A stretch of DNA of 64,000 nt from assembly GCA_002727315.1 (NCBI GenBank), contig PBWR01000006.1:320094-384093 (forward strand), read 5' to 3'. The notes under the pieces are model-generated. The model worked only from the letters and a program-made list of their open reading frames with translations. It was not told where the DNA came from and did not search any database. The stretch is from Alphaproteobacteria bacterium (GTDB lineage: Bacteria; Pseudomonadota; Alphaproteobacteria; UBA6615). Shown piece after piece: positions 17,682 to 26,908 of this stretch; the stretch's first letter is position 1, and the number at the start of each line of letters is the position of its first letter. The translations under genes were made by a program, and so were the position numbers.

Positions 17682-18884
17682 ATGACCGACGATATATCCA
17701 GCTCGCCTCGCCTCTGGCTCATCCTGTTTGCGATGACCCTGGTGCAGGCGCTTGCGACATTCTCCAGCCTGACAATCGCGGCGATCGCGCCCGCCGTCTC
17801 GGCCGGTGTCGGGGTGCCGGTGGAGTTCATCGGCTTCCAGGTGGCGCTGATCTATACCGGCGCCTCGTCGATCTCGACCCTTTCCGACTTTCTGTTGCGG
17901 CGCTGGGGTCCGGCCCGGGTCAGCCAGATCAGCCTGGTGCTGTGCAGCGGCGGCGTTGCACTGGCGGCAATTCCATCGGTGCCGGTCATGGCCCTGGGCT
18001 CGCTGTTCCTGGGGTTCGGATACGGCATGACCAACCCTTCGGCGACCCAGTTGCTGATACGGCTGACGCCGCGGAGCAAGCGCAACCTGGTATTCTCGCT
18101 CAAGCAAACCGGCGTGCCGCTCGGCGGCATGGCCGCCGGGTTGGTGGCACCCAATGCAACGGAAGCCTTCGGCTGGCAGTCCGCTCCCCTGATCGTCGCA
18201 GCGGCCTGCCTTATCCTCGTGTTTGCCCTGCAACCCTGGCGCAATGGCTGGGACGCGGAACGCGACCCGGATGCCCACCTCGACACCGGTGCGTTCGCGG
18301 CCATGGACTTGATCCGGCAGAGCCCGTCCCTGCGGTGGCTCAGCCTCGGCGGGTTTTCCTACGCCTTCACCCAGTTGTCCCTATCCACCTTCGCGGTCAC
18401 GATCCTGGTGGTCGAGGCGCAGTTTAGCCTGGTGGCCGCGGGCGCCGTCCTTGCCGCGATCCAGGCCGCCGGCATTATCGGCCGTGTTTTTTGGGGCATG
18501 ATCGCCGACCGCTGGGACATCGGAGACGGCCTGCTGATCCTGATGGGGGTCATGAACCTGACGAGCGCCGTCATCATGATCTGGATCGGGCCGGCGTGGC
18601 CGGTCTGGGCCATCTACTTCTTCTTCGTGTCTTTCGCGACCAGCGCGCTCGGCTGGACCGGGGTGTTCATCAGCTCAACCGTGGAACATGCACCGCCCGA
18701 CCAGTCCGGCGCCGTTGCCGGTGGGATCGGCGCGCCGGTCTATGCCGGTGTGATTCTGGGGACCGCGGTCCTATCGGCACTGGCCGACGCGATGGGCAGC
18801 GTGTCAAATACGTTCGCAATTGTCGCGGTGGTTGCCACCGTCGGCCTCATCGCCTTCGCCAAGGCGCGCCGCGGCGCGCACTGA
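17682..18884 (+). CDS. Major facilitator superfamily transporter
   Basis: A 400-aa inner-membrane carrier with about 12 hydrophobic helices. The MFS inter-helix motif appears as GYGMTNPSATQLL and RSKRNLVFSLKQTGVPLGGMAAGL. It resembles the CynX/NimT-like anion and organic acid carriers of catabolic clusters. The substrate cannot be inferred. It is likely co-transcribed with the GFA-family gene upstream. Confidence 0.85.
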   Translation: MTDDISSSPRLWLILFAMTLVQALATFSSLTIAAIAPAVSAGVGVPVEFIGFQVALIYTGASSISTLSDFLLRRWGPARVSQISLVLCSGGVALAAIPSVPVMALGSLFLGFGYGMTNPSATQLLIRLTPRSKRNLVFSLKQTGVPLGGMAAGLVAPNATEAFGWQSAPLIVAAACLILVFALQPWRNGWDAERDPDAHLDTGAFAAMDLIRQSPSLRWLSLGGFSYAFTQLSLSTFAVTILVVEAQFSLVAAGAVLAAIQAAGIIGRVFWGMIADRWDIGDGLLILMGVMNLTSAVIMIWIGPAWPVWAIYFFFVSFATSALGWTGVFISSTVEHAPPDQSGAVAGGIGAPVYAGVILGTAVLSALADAMGSVSNTFAIVAVVATVGLIAFAKARRGAH

Positions 18885-19111
18885 GGGTACGTCAGGCCTT
18901 GCCGATCCGGGGGACGTGGGATCGCGCGCTGGAACGCTTCGGTCATCGGGCGCACATACAGGGTATCGATCACGAGGCAGTTATCGGGGCCCACCACCAG
19001 CCCGGCGTTAGAAACGTTCAGGCCGCCAGACTGGATATAGGCGTAGCACCCCGGGCCGACCTCGGTCAGCCCGGTCCCCCATGTCTGGCAAACCTTGCGC
19101 ATTCGCGCCAT
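18885..19111 (-). pseudogene. Truncated metallo-beta-lactamase-fold gene
   Basis: The 5' end is intact, with a GGGAGG ribosome site before the ATG at 19111. The first 60 or so codons read as the N-terminus of an MBL-fold hydrolase (VGPGCYAYIQSGG, SNAGLVVGPDNCLVIDTLYV). Similarity stops at about 18920, before the HxHxDH zinc motif that would follow within 30-40 residues. The frame then runs antisense into the 3' end of the MFS gene. The enzyme cannot be active. It lies 13 bases after the monooxygenase gene, as the former last gene of that operon. Confidence 0.72.
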
Positions 19112-19124
19112 TGCGCCCTCCCGT

Positions 19125-20735
19125 CTAGTTCAACGAGAAACCTTCATAACCCTTGGCCGCAACGTCCTCGCATTTGCGGGCATAGACCGGGAAACCGCCG
19201 CTGTAGGGCAGTACCACCCGCGGCTTTCCGGGGATGTTCGAGCCGAAGTACCAGGACTGGCAGTTCGCGCGCAGCGACAGATCCCCGACCTCGTTGACGT
19301 GCTGGACCCAGGCCGCCTCGGCTTCCCGCTCAGCCTCGATGCGAGTCTTGCCGTTGTCGCGCATATGGTCGATGCAGCCGGTGATCCATTCCACATGCTG
19401 TTCGATCGACGGGATCATGTTGGTCAACACTGAGGGGCTGCCCGGACCGGTGATGGTGAACATGTTGGGGAACCCTGAAATGCCCAGTCCGAGATAAGCC
19501 TTCGGACCATCCTCCCATTTCTCGCGAAGGGTAATGTCGTCAACGCCGCTGATATCGATGCGCTTCAGCGCACCCGTGACCGCGTCAAACCCCGTGGCCA
19601 GCACCAAAACATCGACCTCATAGACCCGGCCCTCGACCGAGACTCCCTCGGGTGTGATTCGCTCGATCGGTGTCTCGCTGATATCAACCAGCGTGACATT
19701 GTCGCGGTTGTAGGTCTCGTAATAGTCGGTGCCGACACACAGGCGCTTGCACATGAACAGCTGTTTCGGCGCCAGCAGTTCCGCCACCGCGGGATCGTCG
19801 ACGATTTGGCGAATTTTGCCACGAACAAACTCCGAGGCTGTTTCGTTGGCAGCTTCACTGGTCTGGAAGTCGGCATAGGTGGCCATGATGGACAGTCCCC
19901 CCGCCGTCCAGCGCGCCTCGTATTCCCGGTTGCGCTCTTCCTCGGAAACGGCGAGCGCAGACGGACCGGCAACAGGAAAATCGTTGCCCGAGAAGCTCTT
20001 CTTGGCCTGCGCGCGCAGTGCGGGGTAGTTGGCCTTGATCTCGGCCACTTCGTCCGGTTCGAGCGGCCGGTTCCGCGCGGGGATGACGTAGTTTGCCGTC
20101 CGCTGAAATACGTGCAGATGCGCAGCCTGCTCGGCCATCACCGGAATCGACTGCACGCCCGACGAACCGGTACCGATCACCGCCACACGCTTGCCGGTGA
20201 AGTCCGCGCCCGCCTCCGGCCAGTGCGCCGTGTGAAAGGTCTCGCCGGCGAAGTCGGACAGTCCTTCAAATTTCGGGTAGTTCACCGCCGACAGACAGCC
20301 GGTGGCCATGATGCAGTACCGCGCCGCAACGCTCGATTGGGCACCGTCACCGTCTTCCGTCTGTACGGTCCACAAACATTGGTCCTCGCCCCAGGCCGCC
20401 GCGCTGACCCGGGTTTCAAACTGAATGTCCGGCCACAGTTCGAAGCGGTCCGCGACGTGACGCGCATAGGCCGCCAGATCCAGCTGGGCGGGATAACGTT
20501 CCGGCCAGTTCCATTCCTGCTGCAGCTCTTCGGAGAACTGATAGGAGTAAAACATGGTCTCGGTGTCGACCCGGGCGCCGGGATAGCGGTTCCAGTACCA
20601 GGTGCCCCCGACACTCGTGCCGGTCTCGAAGACCCGGACCCGCATCCCCCTTTCCCGCAGTCGGTACAACATGTACATGCCGGCAAATCCTGCCCCCACT
20701 ACGATCGCGTCATACACAGGTTTCTGTTTCAACAT
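19125..20735 (-). CDS. Flavin-dependent monooxygenase, Baeyer-Villiger type
   Basis: A 536-aa FAD/NADPH enzyme that should insert oxygen next to a ketone carbonyl. The FAD motif GAGFAG is at 14-19. The Baeyer-Villiger fingerprint FxGxxxHxxxW is at 162-172 (FAGETFHTAHW), and the NADPH motif GTGSSG at 188-193. VGGTWYWNRYPGARVDTE is typical of cyclohexanone and phenylacetone monooxygenases. It is 10 bases downstream of a ketopantoate-reductase-like gene and upstream of the broken MBL-fold gene. A lactone-hydrolysing partner would make sense there, but this is inference. Confidence 0.92.
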   Translation of the reverse strand: MLKQKPVYDAIVVGAGFAGMYMLYRLRERGMRVRVFETGTSVGGTWYWNRYPGARVDTETMFYSYQFSEELQQEWNWPERYPAQLDLAAYARHVADRFELWPDIQFETRVSAAAWGEDQCLWTVQTEDGDGAQSSVAARYCIMATGCLSAVNYPKFEGLSDFAGETFHTAHWPEAGADFTGKRVAVIGTGSSGVQSIPVMAEQAAHLHVFQRTANYVIPARNRPLEPDEVAEIKANYPALRAQAKKSFSGNDFPVAGPSALAVSEEERNREYEARWTAGGLSIMATYADFQTSEAANETASEFVRGKIRQIVDDPAVAELLAPKQLFMCKRLCVGTDYYETYNRDNVTLVDISETPIERITPEGVSVEGRVYEVDVLVLATGFDAVTGALKRIDISGVDDITLREKWEDGPKAYLGLGISGFPNMFTITGPGSPSVLTNMIPSIEQHVEWITGCIDHMRDNGKTRIEAEREAEAAWVQHVNEVGDLSLRANCQSWYFGSNIPGKPRVVLPYSGGFPVYARKCEDVAAKGYEGFSLN

Positions 20736-20745
20736 CGCTGGACAC

Positions 20746-21771
20746 TCAGTTCTTCATCAGTTTACGGGCAAGATCGAGATTGGACGGGTCGGGCTCGAGT
20801 TCGCCCAGCTGGATACGACGGGTGATCTCCGTGACCGCAGCATTGAACGGGGCCTTGCCGCCGCGGCTTTCGGCCTCCTCGACGACCAGGCCGTTGATCA
20901 GGTCCACCTCGCTGTAGCGCCCCTTCAGATGATCCTGCAGGACCGCATCGCGCGCGTCCGGCCCGACATCCGCGCCCAGCTTGTCGACCAGCTTCTCGAG
21001 CAGGCGATTGGTGTCCTTCACATCGTCCTCGCTCAATCCGAAGATCGGCTGGATGGTGTAGCCTTGGGATTGCCCGGCTGCGAGCGCCTCGGTCCCGCAC
21101 TGCAGCGCGAATTCACGCATGCCCGGCAGCCGCATGGCATCGCCAAAGGCCAGGCCCAGCATCGCGAAGGTGCCAAGGCTCATGGCGTTGACCACCAACT
21201 TCATCCACTTGGCCGAGATGATCTCGTCCGACATCGACACCTTGCCGGCGTGCCGGAGCAGCTCGGCAATCTCCTCCTCACGCCCGGCGGTGGATTCATC
21301 GACGCTGCCGATTCCGAACCAGGTGCCGGCCGGCGTCGTGTTCCGCTTCACAACCCCCGGCGTGAAACATTCCGAGGACAGCTCGATGACGCATCCCAGC
21401 GTCCGCGACGGGCCCACAATGTCGACGATATCGTCGACCGTCATGGCGTTCTGAATCCCGACCAGTAGCCCGTCTTCGGCCAGATAAGGCTTGATGAGCT
21501 CGCACGCCCAGCGCGTGTCGTAGGCCTTCACCAGCAGGAACACAACGTCGAAGGTGGTGTTCATCGTGCAGACGTCACACAGGTGATACGCCTCGACGGG
21601 CACGTTCAGCTGTTGGTCCGGCATATCGATCTGGAGGCCATTGGTGCGCATCGCCTCGACATGGGCCGGCCACTGGTCGATCAGAACCACGTCGAGCCCC
21701 GCCTGGGTCAAGTTCGCCGCAATGCTGCTGCCGTTCGCGCCTGTTCCCAGAACCGCGATTTTCTTACTCAT
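20746..21771 (-). CDS. Ketopantoate reductase family oxidoreductase (PanE/ApbA-like)
   Basis: A 341-aa NAD(P)H-dependent 2-oxo/2-hydroxy acid dehydrogenase fold. The N-terminal Rossmann motif is VLGTGANGSSIAANL (about residues 7-21) and the C-terminal helical domain contains SAKWMKLVVNAMSLGTFAMLG with the catalytic Lys. It is longer than canonical PanE (about 300 aa) and is the first gene of a monooxygenase operon, so a catabolic substrate is more likely than pantothenate synthesis. A paralogue lies at 58249-59235. Confidence 0.85.
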   Translation of the reverse strand: MSKKIAVLGTGANGSSIAANLTQAGLDVVLIDQWPAHVEAMRTNGLQIDMPDQQLNVPVEAYHLCDVCTMNTTFDVVFLLVKAYDTRWACELIKPYLAEDGLLVGIQNAMTVDDIVDIVGPSRTLGCVIELSSECFTPGVVKRNTTPAGTWFGIGSVDESTAGREEEIAELLRHAGKVSMSDEIISAKWMKLVVNAMSLGTFAMLGLAFGDAMRLPGMREFALQCGTEALAAGQSQGYTIQPIFGLSEDDVKDTNRLLEKLVDKLGADVGPDARDAVLQDHLKGRYSEVDLINGLVVEEAESRGGKAPFNAAVTEITRRIQLGELEPDPSNLDLARKLMKN

Positions 21772-21969
21772 TCGTCCCCCCGTGCCTGGCGTTCAGTCGC
21801 CAGATGCGCCTTTTGGTGTGCATAGTAGGCAAATTGACGGGAAATCGCACCGAATCGTGAACGCAAAATCTGCCCGCCCGGCGTGATTGTCGCCGCTGGC
21901 GTTCTATAATTTACGGGGCTGTAGCACACACGGCGTTGCCGGATTATGCGCGAGCAAAGTAGAAAAAGA

Positions 21970-22091
21970 GTGAGCGAGAATTTCAACATCGTCATTATCG
22001 GAGGCGGAAACGCGGGATCACCGCGAGCCAGATCAAGGATACGCCGACCGCGTTCCCGGCCTTCTCCTCGTACACCAAAAACCTGTTCTAG
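21970..22091 (+). pseudogene. Gene-fusion scar: FAD-enzyme start joined to an unrelated end
   Basis: In the 366-base gap 21772-22137 a GTG at 21970 begins a dinucleotide-binding N-terminus (SENFNIVIIGGGNAG), as in FAD-dependent dehydrogenases. It breaks off after about 16 codons. Directly adjoining it, in a different frame, is what looks like a native C-terminus (ITASQIKDTPTAFPAFSS, then YTKNLF and TAG at 22089-22091). This suggests a large internal deletion that left only the two ends. The source of the second half is not recognised. The rest of the gap shows no gene. Confidence 0.4.
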
Positions 22092-22100
22092 AAATTAGGA

Positions 22101-22116
22101 AAGGGGCATGCCCCTT
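22101..22116. terminator. Palindrome AAGGGGCATGCCCCTT, possible terminator
   Basis: A perfect 16-base palindrome (6-bp stem AAGGGG/CCCCTT with a 4-base CATG loop) lies just beyond the stop of the minus-strand FAH-family gene. On that strand it is followed by TCCTAATTT. The U-tract is poor, so termination is possible but weak. Confidence 0.35.
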
Positions 22117-22137
22117 CGCCTTTGCGTCATGACGGGT

Positions 22138-23076
22138 TTAGCTGCCGGGTGCATACTTGCCCGTCAGCTGCGGCGTGAAACGGCCTTCGGCGCCTGATTC
22201 GGTATGCTTCAGGCGGGTCACACGCGCCCAGGTCCGCTTCAGGTCATCGCGCACGTTGATTGTCAGACGGCCACAACCCTCGATTTCCAGCTCGATCTTG
22301 TCGCCGTCCTGGAACGGGTTCAATCCGCGATGGTTGGTGCCCGTCGCGATCACGTCGCCAACTTCCAGCGGATGTACCGAACTCAGATACTCAACCAAAC
22401 GCGGAATCTTGTGCGCCATGTCGTCGGTGTTGAAGTCCTGCATCAAATCGCCGTTCACCCAGAGCTTCACATCCAGGTTCTGGGGGTCGTCGAATTCGTC
22501 CGCCGTCACCAGCCAGGGACCGAGCGGGGCGAATGTAGCGCGGTTCTTGGCCTCGAAGAAGACGTTGAACGGGGTTGGCAAATCGCGGGCCGATCCGTCG
22601 ATGAAGTTGAAATAGCCGAAGATGTGATCCCATGCGTCCGCCTGGGAAACGTTCTCGGCGCGCTTGCCGATGACCAGGCCAAGCTCGGCCTCGCCCTCGA
22701 AGATCGTGGCCGGGATGTCCTGCAACACCATGGTGTCGCCTTCACCGATGACCGTGCTGCCCGCCTTGTTGAAAGCGTTGATCTGGGCCGGCTCGGTGCG
22801 TGTCCCATTTTCCATGTAGTTGACCGCCATGCAGTCGATGTTGCCCGGCCGGGGCAATGGCGGGCGGATGCGCACATCGTTGAGAGGAATGCCCGGGCCG
22901 TCGGCCACGGCTGTCTCCAGCCGGCCGCGATAGTCGTCGAAGCGTGCGATCAGGCCGTTGATCAGGTCGTGCGGTCCGGTGTGCGGGATGTCCTGCACTT
23001 CGGCAGAAACATCCACCACCTCGTCTTCGCCACGAAGCACGCCAAGCTTGAAATCATCGAAATATAGGATTTTCAT
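22138..23076 (-). CDS. Fumarylacetoacetate hydrolase (FAH) family protein
   Basis: A 312-aa enzyme of the FAH/HpaG family (hydratase, decarboxylase or acylpyruvase on 2-oxo acid enols). The metal-binding core is visible: ATIFEGEAELGLVIGKRA supplies the E-x-E ligands. The family fold continues through DHIFGYFNFIDGSARDL and ends with EVGDVIATGTNHRGLNP. Activity on a specific compound cannot be read. Divergent from the quinone oxidoreductase gene; the 183 bases between them should hold both promoters. Confidence 0.88.
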   Translation of the reverse strand: MKILYFDDFKLGVLRGEDEVVDVSAEVQDIPHTGPHDLINGLIARFDDYRGRLETAVADGPGIPLNDVRIRPPLPRPGNIDCMAVNYMENGTRTEPAQINAFNKAGSTVIGEGDTMVLQDIPATIFEGEAELGLVIGKRAENVSQADAWDHIFGYFNFIDGSARDLPTPFNVFFEAKNRATFAPLGPWLVTADEFDDPQNLDVKLWVNGDLMQDFNTDDMAHKIPRLVEYLSSVHPLEVGDVIATGTNHRGLNPFQDGDKIELEIEGCGRLTINVRDDLKRTWARVTRLKHTESGAEGRFTPQLTGKYAPGS

Positions 23077-23259
23077 CCCGTTCCCCCGGTGTCGTCGTAA
23101 GTCCAGTGTCTGTCAGGCTGCGCCTTTTAGCAGACGGCGGCTTCATGACGCGACTCCATATGTCCACAATGGTGCCATGCCCCTCGCGCGGCCCCGCCCG
23201 ATCCGTTAGCTTCGAGAATACCCCGGATGGTCGGGGCTGAAATCGGGGACGAGGAAAAG

Positions 23260-24186
23260 ATGAAAGCATCGTATTTCGAACAGCATGGCGGCCCCGAGGT
23301 CCTGACCTACGGCGATCTGCCCGACCCCGAACCGGCTGCCGGAGAGGTCATCGTCGACATCCATGCCGCCTCGGTGAACGGCGCCGACTGGAAGGTCCGC
23401 GCCGGCGGTACCTACGGCGAGATCGAAAGCTTTCCCTATATTCTGGGCCGGGATTTCTCCGGTGTCGTCGCCACGCTGGGCGAAGGCGCCGGCGATTTCG
23501 CCGTCGGCGATCCGGTGTTCGGCGTCTGCGAACGCGGACAGGAAGGCACCTACGCCGAGAAGATCGCGATGGACCAGGCGCTTTGCGCATCAAAGCCCGA
23601 CAGCATGCCCCATATCGACGCGGCCTGCCTGTCCCTGACCGGGCTCACGGCCATCATCTCGGTCGAGGAAACGCTGCAGCTGAAAGCCGGTGAGAAGATC
23701 CTGATCCAGGGTGGCGCCGGCGGCGTCGCCAGCTTCGCGATCGAGCTCGCCAAGCATATCGGCGCCCATGTGATCACCACCTGCAGCGCCCGCAACATGG
23801 ACTATGTGCGCGGCCTGGGAGCCGACGAGGTGATCGACTATGGGGCCCAGGACTTCACCGAAATCGTCACCGATTGCGATGCGGTGTTCGAGACTGTCGG
23901 CGGAGACGTGACCCTGAAATCCTTCTCGGTGCTGAAACCCGGCGGCCGCCTTGCGGCCATTGCCTCGGGCATGCAGGCGCCCCCGTCGCCCCGCGACGAC
24001 GTGGAATCCCTGCGCCCGGCGGTCGGTAGAGACCGGAAGTACATGGAACGGATCGTGAAACTGTACGAAGCCGGCGTGGTCCACACGCAGCCTGTCACGG
24101 TCTACAGCCTGGAAAACGCAGTGGAAACCCACCGGGTGAGTGAAAGCCGGCACCTCCAGGGCAAGCTCGTCTTCCAGGTTCGCTAA
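23260..24186 (+). CDS. Zinc-independent MDR alcohol dehydrogenase / quinone oxidoreductase
   Basis: A 308-aa NADPH-dependent medium-chain dehydrogenase. The GroES-like N-terminal part runs to about residue 120. The nucleotide-binding motif is QGGAGGVASFAIELAKHIGA (about residues 149-168). The structural-zinc cysteines of true alcohol dehydrogenases are absent, so it belongs to the quinone oxidoreductase/enoyl reductase branch. ATG 23260 is preferred over the upstream 23227 because GAGGAA precedes it. It is followed 5 bases later by a YciI-type gene. Confidence 0.88.
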   Translation: MKASYFEQHGGPEVLTYGDLPDPEPAAGEVIVDIHAASVNGADWKVRAGGTYGEIESFPYILGRDFSGVVATLGEGAGDFAVGDPVFGVCERGQEGTYAEKIAMDQALCASKPDSMPHIDAACLSLTGLTAIISVEETLQLKAGEKILIQGGAGGVASFAIELAKHIGAHVITTCSARNMDYVRGLGADEVIDYGAQDFTEIVTDCDAVFETVGGDVTLKSFSVLKPGGRLAAIASGMQAPPSPRDDVESLRPAVGRDRKYMERIVKLYEAGVVHTQPVTVYSLENAVETHRVSESRHLQGKLVFQVR

Positions 24187-24191
24187 CCGCC

Positions 24192-24506
24192 ATGCTGTAT
24201 ATCATCTACCAGGAGGACGGGCCGGACTCAGCAGCGCTGCGCGAGAAACACAAACCGGCCCACTTCGCCTATCTCGAGGAGCACAAGGACCTCCTGGTGC
24301 TGGGCGGCGCCATGCTGGCCGATGATGATGTGACCCGTATCGGCAGCGTGCTGATTCTCAACGTGCCCGACCGGGCAGCGGCGGAGAAATTCTCGAAGAA
24401 CGAGCCCCTGCGCATGGCCGGCACATTCGAGCGTGTCCAGATCACCCGCATGCGTCGCGGCCAATGGAACCCGGACGCCGCACCCAAGACGGCGGAGGGC
24501 AACTAG
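24192..24506 (+). CDS. YciI family protein
   Basis: A 104-aa ferredoxin-like protein of the YciI family. Typical features are the MLYIIYQED start, the conserved His in KPAHFAYLEEH, and GGAMLADD with the conserved Asp. Some relatives are small dehalogenase- or dehydrochlorinase-like enzymes in catabolic clusters; most are uncharacterised. It is 5 bases after the oxidoreductase and 30 bases before the RidA-family gene, a likely three-gene operon. Confidence 0.82.
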   Translation: MLYIIYQEDGPDSAALREKHKPAHFAYLEEHKDLLVLGGAMLADDDVTRIGSVLILNVPDRAAAEKFSKNEPLRMAGTFERVQITRMRRGQWNPDAAPKTAEGN

Positions 24507-24536
24507 CCCACGCCCGTTCGAGTAGAGGACACACAG

Positions 24537-24938
24537 ATGGCGAAGAAGCAGATCACCTCACCGCGCATGAAGGCCCCGAGCGGCCACTTCTCGCATGCCA
24601 CGACGATCGAGGCGCACGGCCGGCTGGTCTTCATTTCCGGCATGACCGCCCACACCCCGGATGGCTCGGTTGCCGGTGTCGGCGACCCGGAGGCCCAGAC
24701 GCGTCAGGTCTGCGAAAACCTGAAGGCGGCGGTCGAAGAGGCCGGCGGAACCATGGCCGATATCTGCCGGGTCGATGTCTATGTCCGGAACATGGAGCAT
24801 TTCGACGCCGTCCATAAGGTCCGGCGCGAGTATTTCGAGCCGCCCCTGCCTGCCTCGACGATGGTGGAGGTCACCAAGATGACCCATCCCGATTATCTCG
24901 TGGAGATCAGTGCCATCGCCGTGCTCGAGGACGGCTGA
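24537..24938 (+). CDS. RidA family protein (YjgF/UK114)
   Basis: A 133-aa member of the RidA family of trimeric proteins, which deaminate reactive enamines/imines or hydrolyse related intermediates. The family core is visible as ARLVFISGMTAHTPDG-like sequence, QTRQVCENLKAAVEEAGG and RVDVYVRNMEHF. The Arg that binds the carboxylate in true RidA, close to the C-terminal PxxS motif, is replaced here (PLPASTMVEVTKM), which points to a paralogue with another substrate. The ATG follows AGAGGACACACAG. Confidence 0.82.
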   Translation: MAKKQITSPRMKAPSGHFSHATTIEAHGRLVFISGMTAHTPDGSVAGVGDPEAQTRQVCENLKAAVEEAGGTMADICRVDVYVRNMEHFDAVHKVRREYFEPPLPASTMVEVTKMTHPDYLVEISAIAVLEDG

Positions 24939-24959
24939 TCCCGCAGTCCTGCCCACCGC

Positions 24960-26606
24960 CTAGGCATAGGTTTCGGGTTTCGGCGGCTCCCTGTCGAGGA
25001 TCATGTCGACGGCCTTCTCCGCGATCATCACCGTGGGGGCATGGGTATTCCCGCCGACCAGGTTGGGCATCACGGACGCATCGACCACACGCAGACCTTC
25101 CACACCGCGAACCCGAAGCGCGACATCCACCACCGCATTGTCATCGCTGCCCATCCGGCAGGTCCCGACCGGGTGATACACGGTACCGCCCGCATTCCGG
25201 ATGAACGCGTCGATCTCCGCGTCGGTCCGAACCACGGGTTCGGGCCAGATCTCGCCGTCGCTCATTGCGGCCAGGGCCGGCTGGTGCATCACATCGCGCA
25301 TGGCCTTGAAACCTTCACGCATGGTCGCCCGGTCGCGCTCTGCGGACAGGTAGTTGGGTTGTATTAGCGGTGCCTCGCGCGGATCCGCCGAGCGCAGCCG
25401 AATCTCGCCCCGGCTCTCCGGGCGCAGCTGGCAGACATGGCACATGAAGGCGTCGGGACGTGTGTGATCGGCCGAGGGGCTCGCAAACGGACGCTGTATC
25501 AGGGACAGCAGGTTCCCGGCGCTGAAATGGAACTGCACATCGGGTATCTCCAGATCCTTCGATGTCCGGATGAACGCACCACCCTCGAGCGGGAACGCCG
25601 CCGCCGGTCCCGACCGCATCAACGCGGCGCGCGCGATGGAAACTGCCCCCCGCTCCATCCGTGTCAGCTCGTCGGTCAGGGTGCGCACCTTCGATGTGTG
25701 CACGGTGTGGACACACAGATGATCCTGCAGGTTGGCGCCGACATCGGCCTGATCGACGCGCACCTCAAGGCCGAGCGCCCGCAGATCGTCGGCCGGGCCA
25801 ATGCCCGACAGCATGAGCAGCTGCGGCGAGTTGATGACGCCGCCGGACAGGAGCACCTCGCGGTCCGCCCGCGCCATCAGTTCCTGCTCGCCCTGCACAT
25901 AACGGACCCCCACGGCGCGTGTGCCCTCGCACACCACGCGCTGGGTCAGCGCGCCGGTTTCGACCACCAGGTTGGGCCGGTCCAGCACGGGACGAAGATA
26001 GGCCGCGGCGGCGCTCCAGCGCCGCGCGTTGCGGATCGTGAACTGGTAGCGGCCGAAGCCCTCCTGCTCGGGGCCATTGAAATCCGGGTTGACCCGGTAT
26101 CCGGCCTCGGCCCCGGCCGCGACAAAGGCATCGAACAGGGGATGGGTGTGCGCGGAATCGCTGATCGTCAGCGGGCCGTCGCCTCCGTGATAGGCATCGG
26201 CGCCGCGGACATTGCCTTCCGCGCGCTTGAAATAGGGAAGCACGTCGGCATAGGACCAGCCCGGCAGCCCGAACTGCCGCCAGTCATCATAGTCGCGGGC
26301 GTGCCCGCGCACATAGATCATGCCGTTGAGGGACGACGATCCGCCAAGAGTTTTGCCGCGCGGCCAGAGAATGCGCCGATCGGCCATATGCGGCTGGGGT
26401 TCGGTCTCGTACTGCCAGTTGTATTTCGACTTCGGAATGATCCGGCCATTTCCGACGGGAATATGGATCAGCGGATGGCTGTCCCGCGGGCCGGCCTCCA
26501 ACAACAGGACCCTGACGGACGAATCCGCGCTCAGGCGGTTGGCCAGAACGCAGCCGGCGCTCCCGGCACCGACAACGATATAGTCGAAACTGCGGCTGTC
26601 CGGCAT
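24960..26606 (-). CDS. GMC family FAD oxidoreductase (choline-dehydrogenase-like)
   Basis: A 548-aa flavoenzyme oxidising an alcohol. The FAD motif YIVVGAGSAGCVLANRL comes right at the N-terminus and GMC signature 1 follows (WPRGKTLGGSSSLNGMIYVR). Signature 2 is GGVINSPQLLMLSGIGP, and the C-terminal catalytic His is in YHPVGTCRMG with a second in GNTHAPTVMIAEKA. ATG 26606 (MPDSRS) is chosen over 26627 because the FAD motif follows in the usual distance. It is convergent with the RidA-family gene. It resembles choline/alcohol dehydrogenases, but no betaine genes are nearby. Confidence 0.9.
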   Translation of the reverse strand: MPDSRSFDYIVVGAGSAGCVLANRLSADSSVRVLLLEAGPRDSHPLIHIPVGNGRIIPKSKYNWQYETEPQPHMADRRILWPRGKTLGGSSSLNGMIYVRGHARDYDDWRQFGLPGWSYADVLPYFKRAEGNVRGADAYHGGDGPLTISDSAHTHPLFDAFVAAGAEAGYRVNPDFNGPEQEGFGRYQFTIRNARRWSAAAAYLRPVLDRPNLVVETGALTQRVVCEGTRAVGVRYVQGEQELMARADREVLLSGGVINSPQLLMLSGIGPADDLRALGLEVRVDQADVGANLQDHLCVHTVHTSKVRTLTDELTRMERGAVSIARAALMRSGPAAAFPLEGGAFIRTSKDLEIPDVQFHFSAGNLLSLIQRPFASPSADHTRPDAFMCHVCQLRPESRGEIRLRSADPREAPLIQPNYLSAERDRATMREGFKAMRDVMHQPALAAMSDGEIWPEPVVRTDAEIDAFIRNAGGTVYHPVGTCRMGSDDNAVVDVALRVRGVEGLRVVDASVMPNLVGGNTHAPTVMIAEKAVDMILDREPPKPETYA

Positions 26607-26908
26607 TGATGGTCTCACTATGTGCATTGTCGAGAATGTCGCATTGACTTTTCCGCCATTGTGACCTTTCTTACGGGGGCTGCGATTGTGGCTCCTGGCG
26701 CCAAAGCCTCAAATCATATTTTCGGCGAAATCAACAAGTTACGTCGATATGTGCCTGCCACCAGAACGGTCAGGCAGGCGAATTGTTCGCGTTTGGCAGA
26801 CCGGACATTGCAATTAACAGTGGAAACTTGCCCTGATCCGGGCTTGTTCAAGGGGGAATATGCGTGGCGTTGACCGATAGCGGGGCGCCAGCGACGAAGG
26901 AGTAGATG
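26607..26908. other. Divergent intergenic region
   Basis: About 300 bases between the GMC gene (minus) and the zinc-ribbon gene (plus). It is AT-richer than the genes, consistent with two promoters. I see no conserved gene, no strong palindrome and no RNA structure that I can support. Confidence 0.4.
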
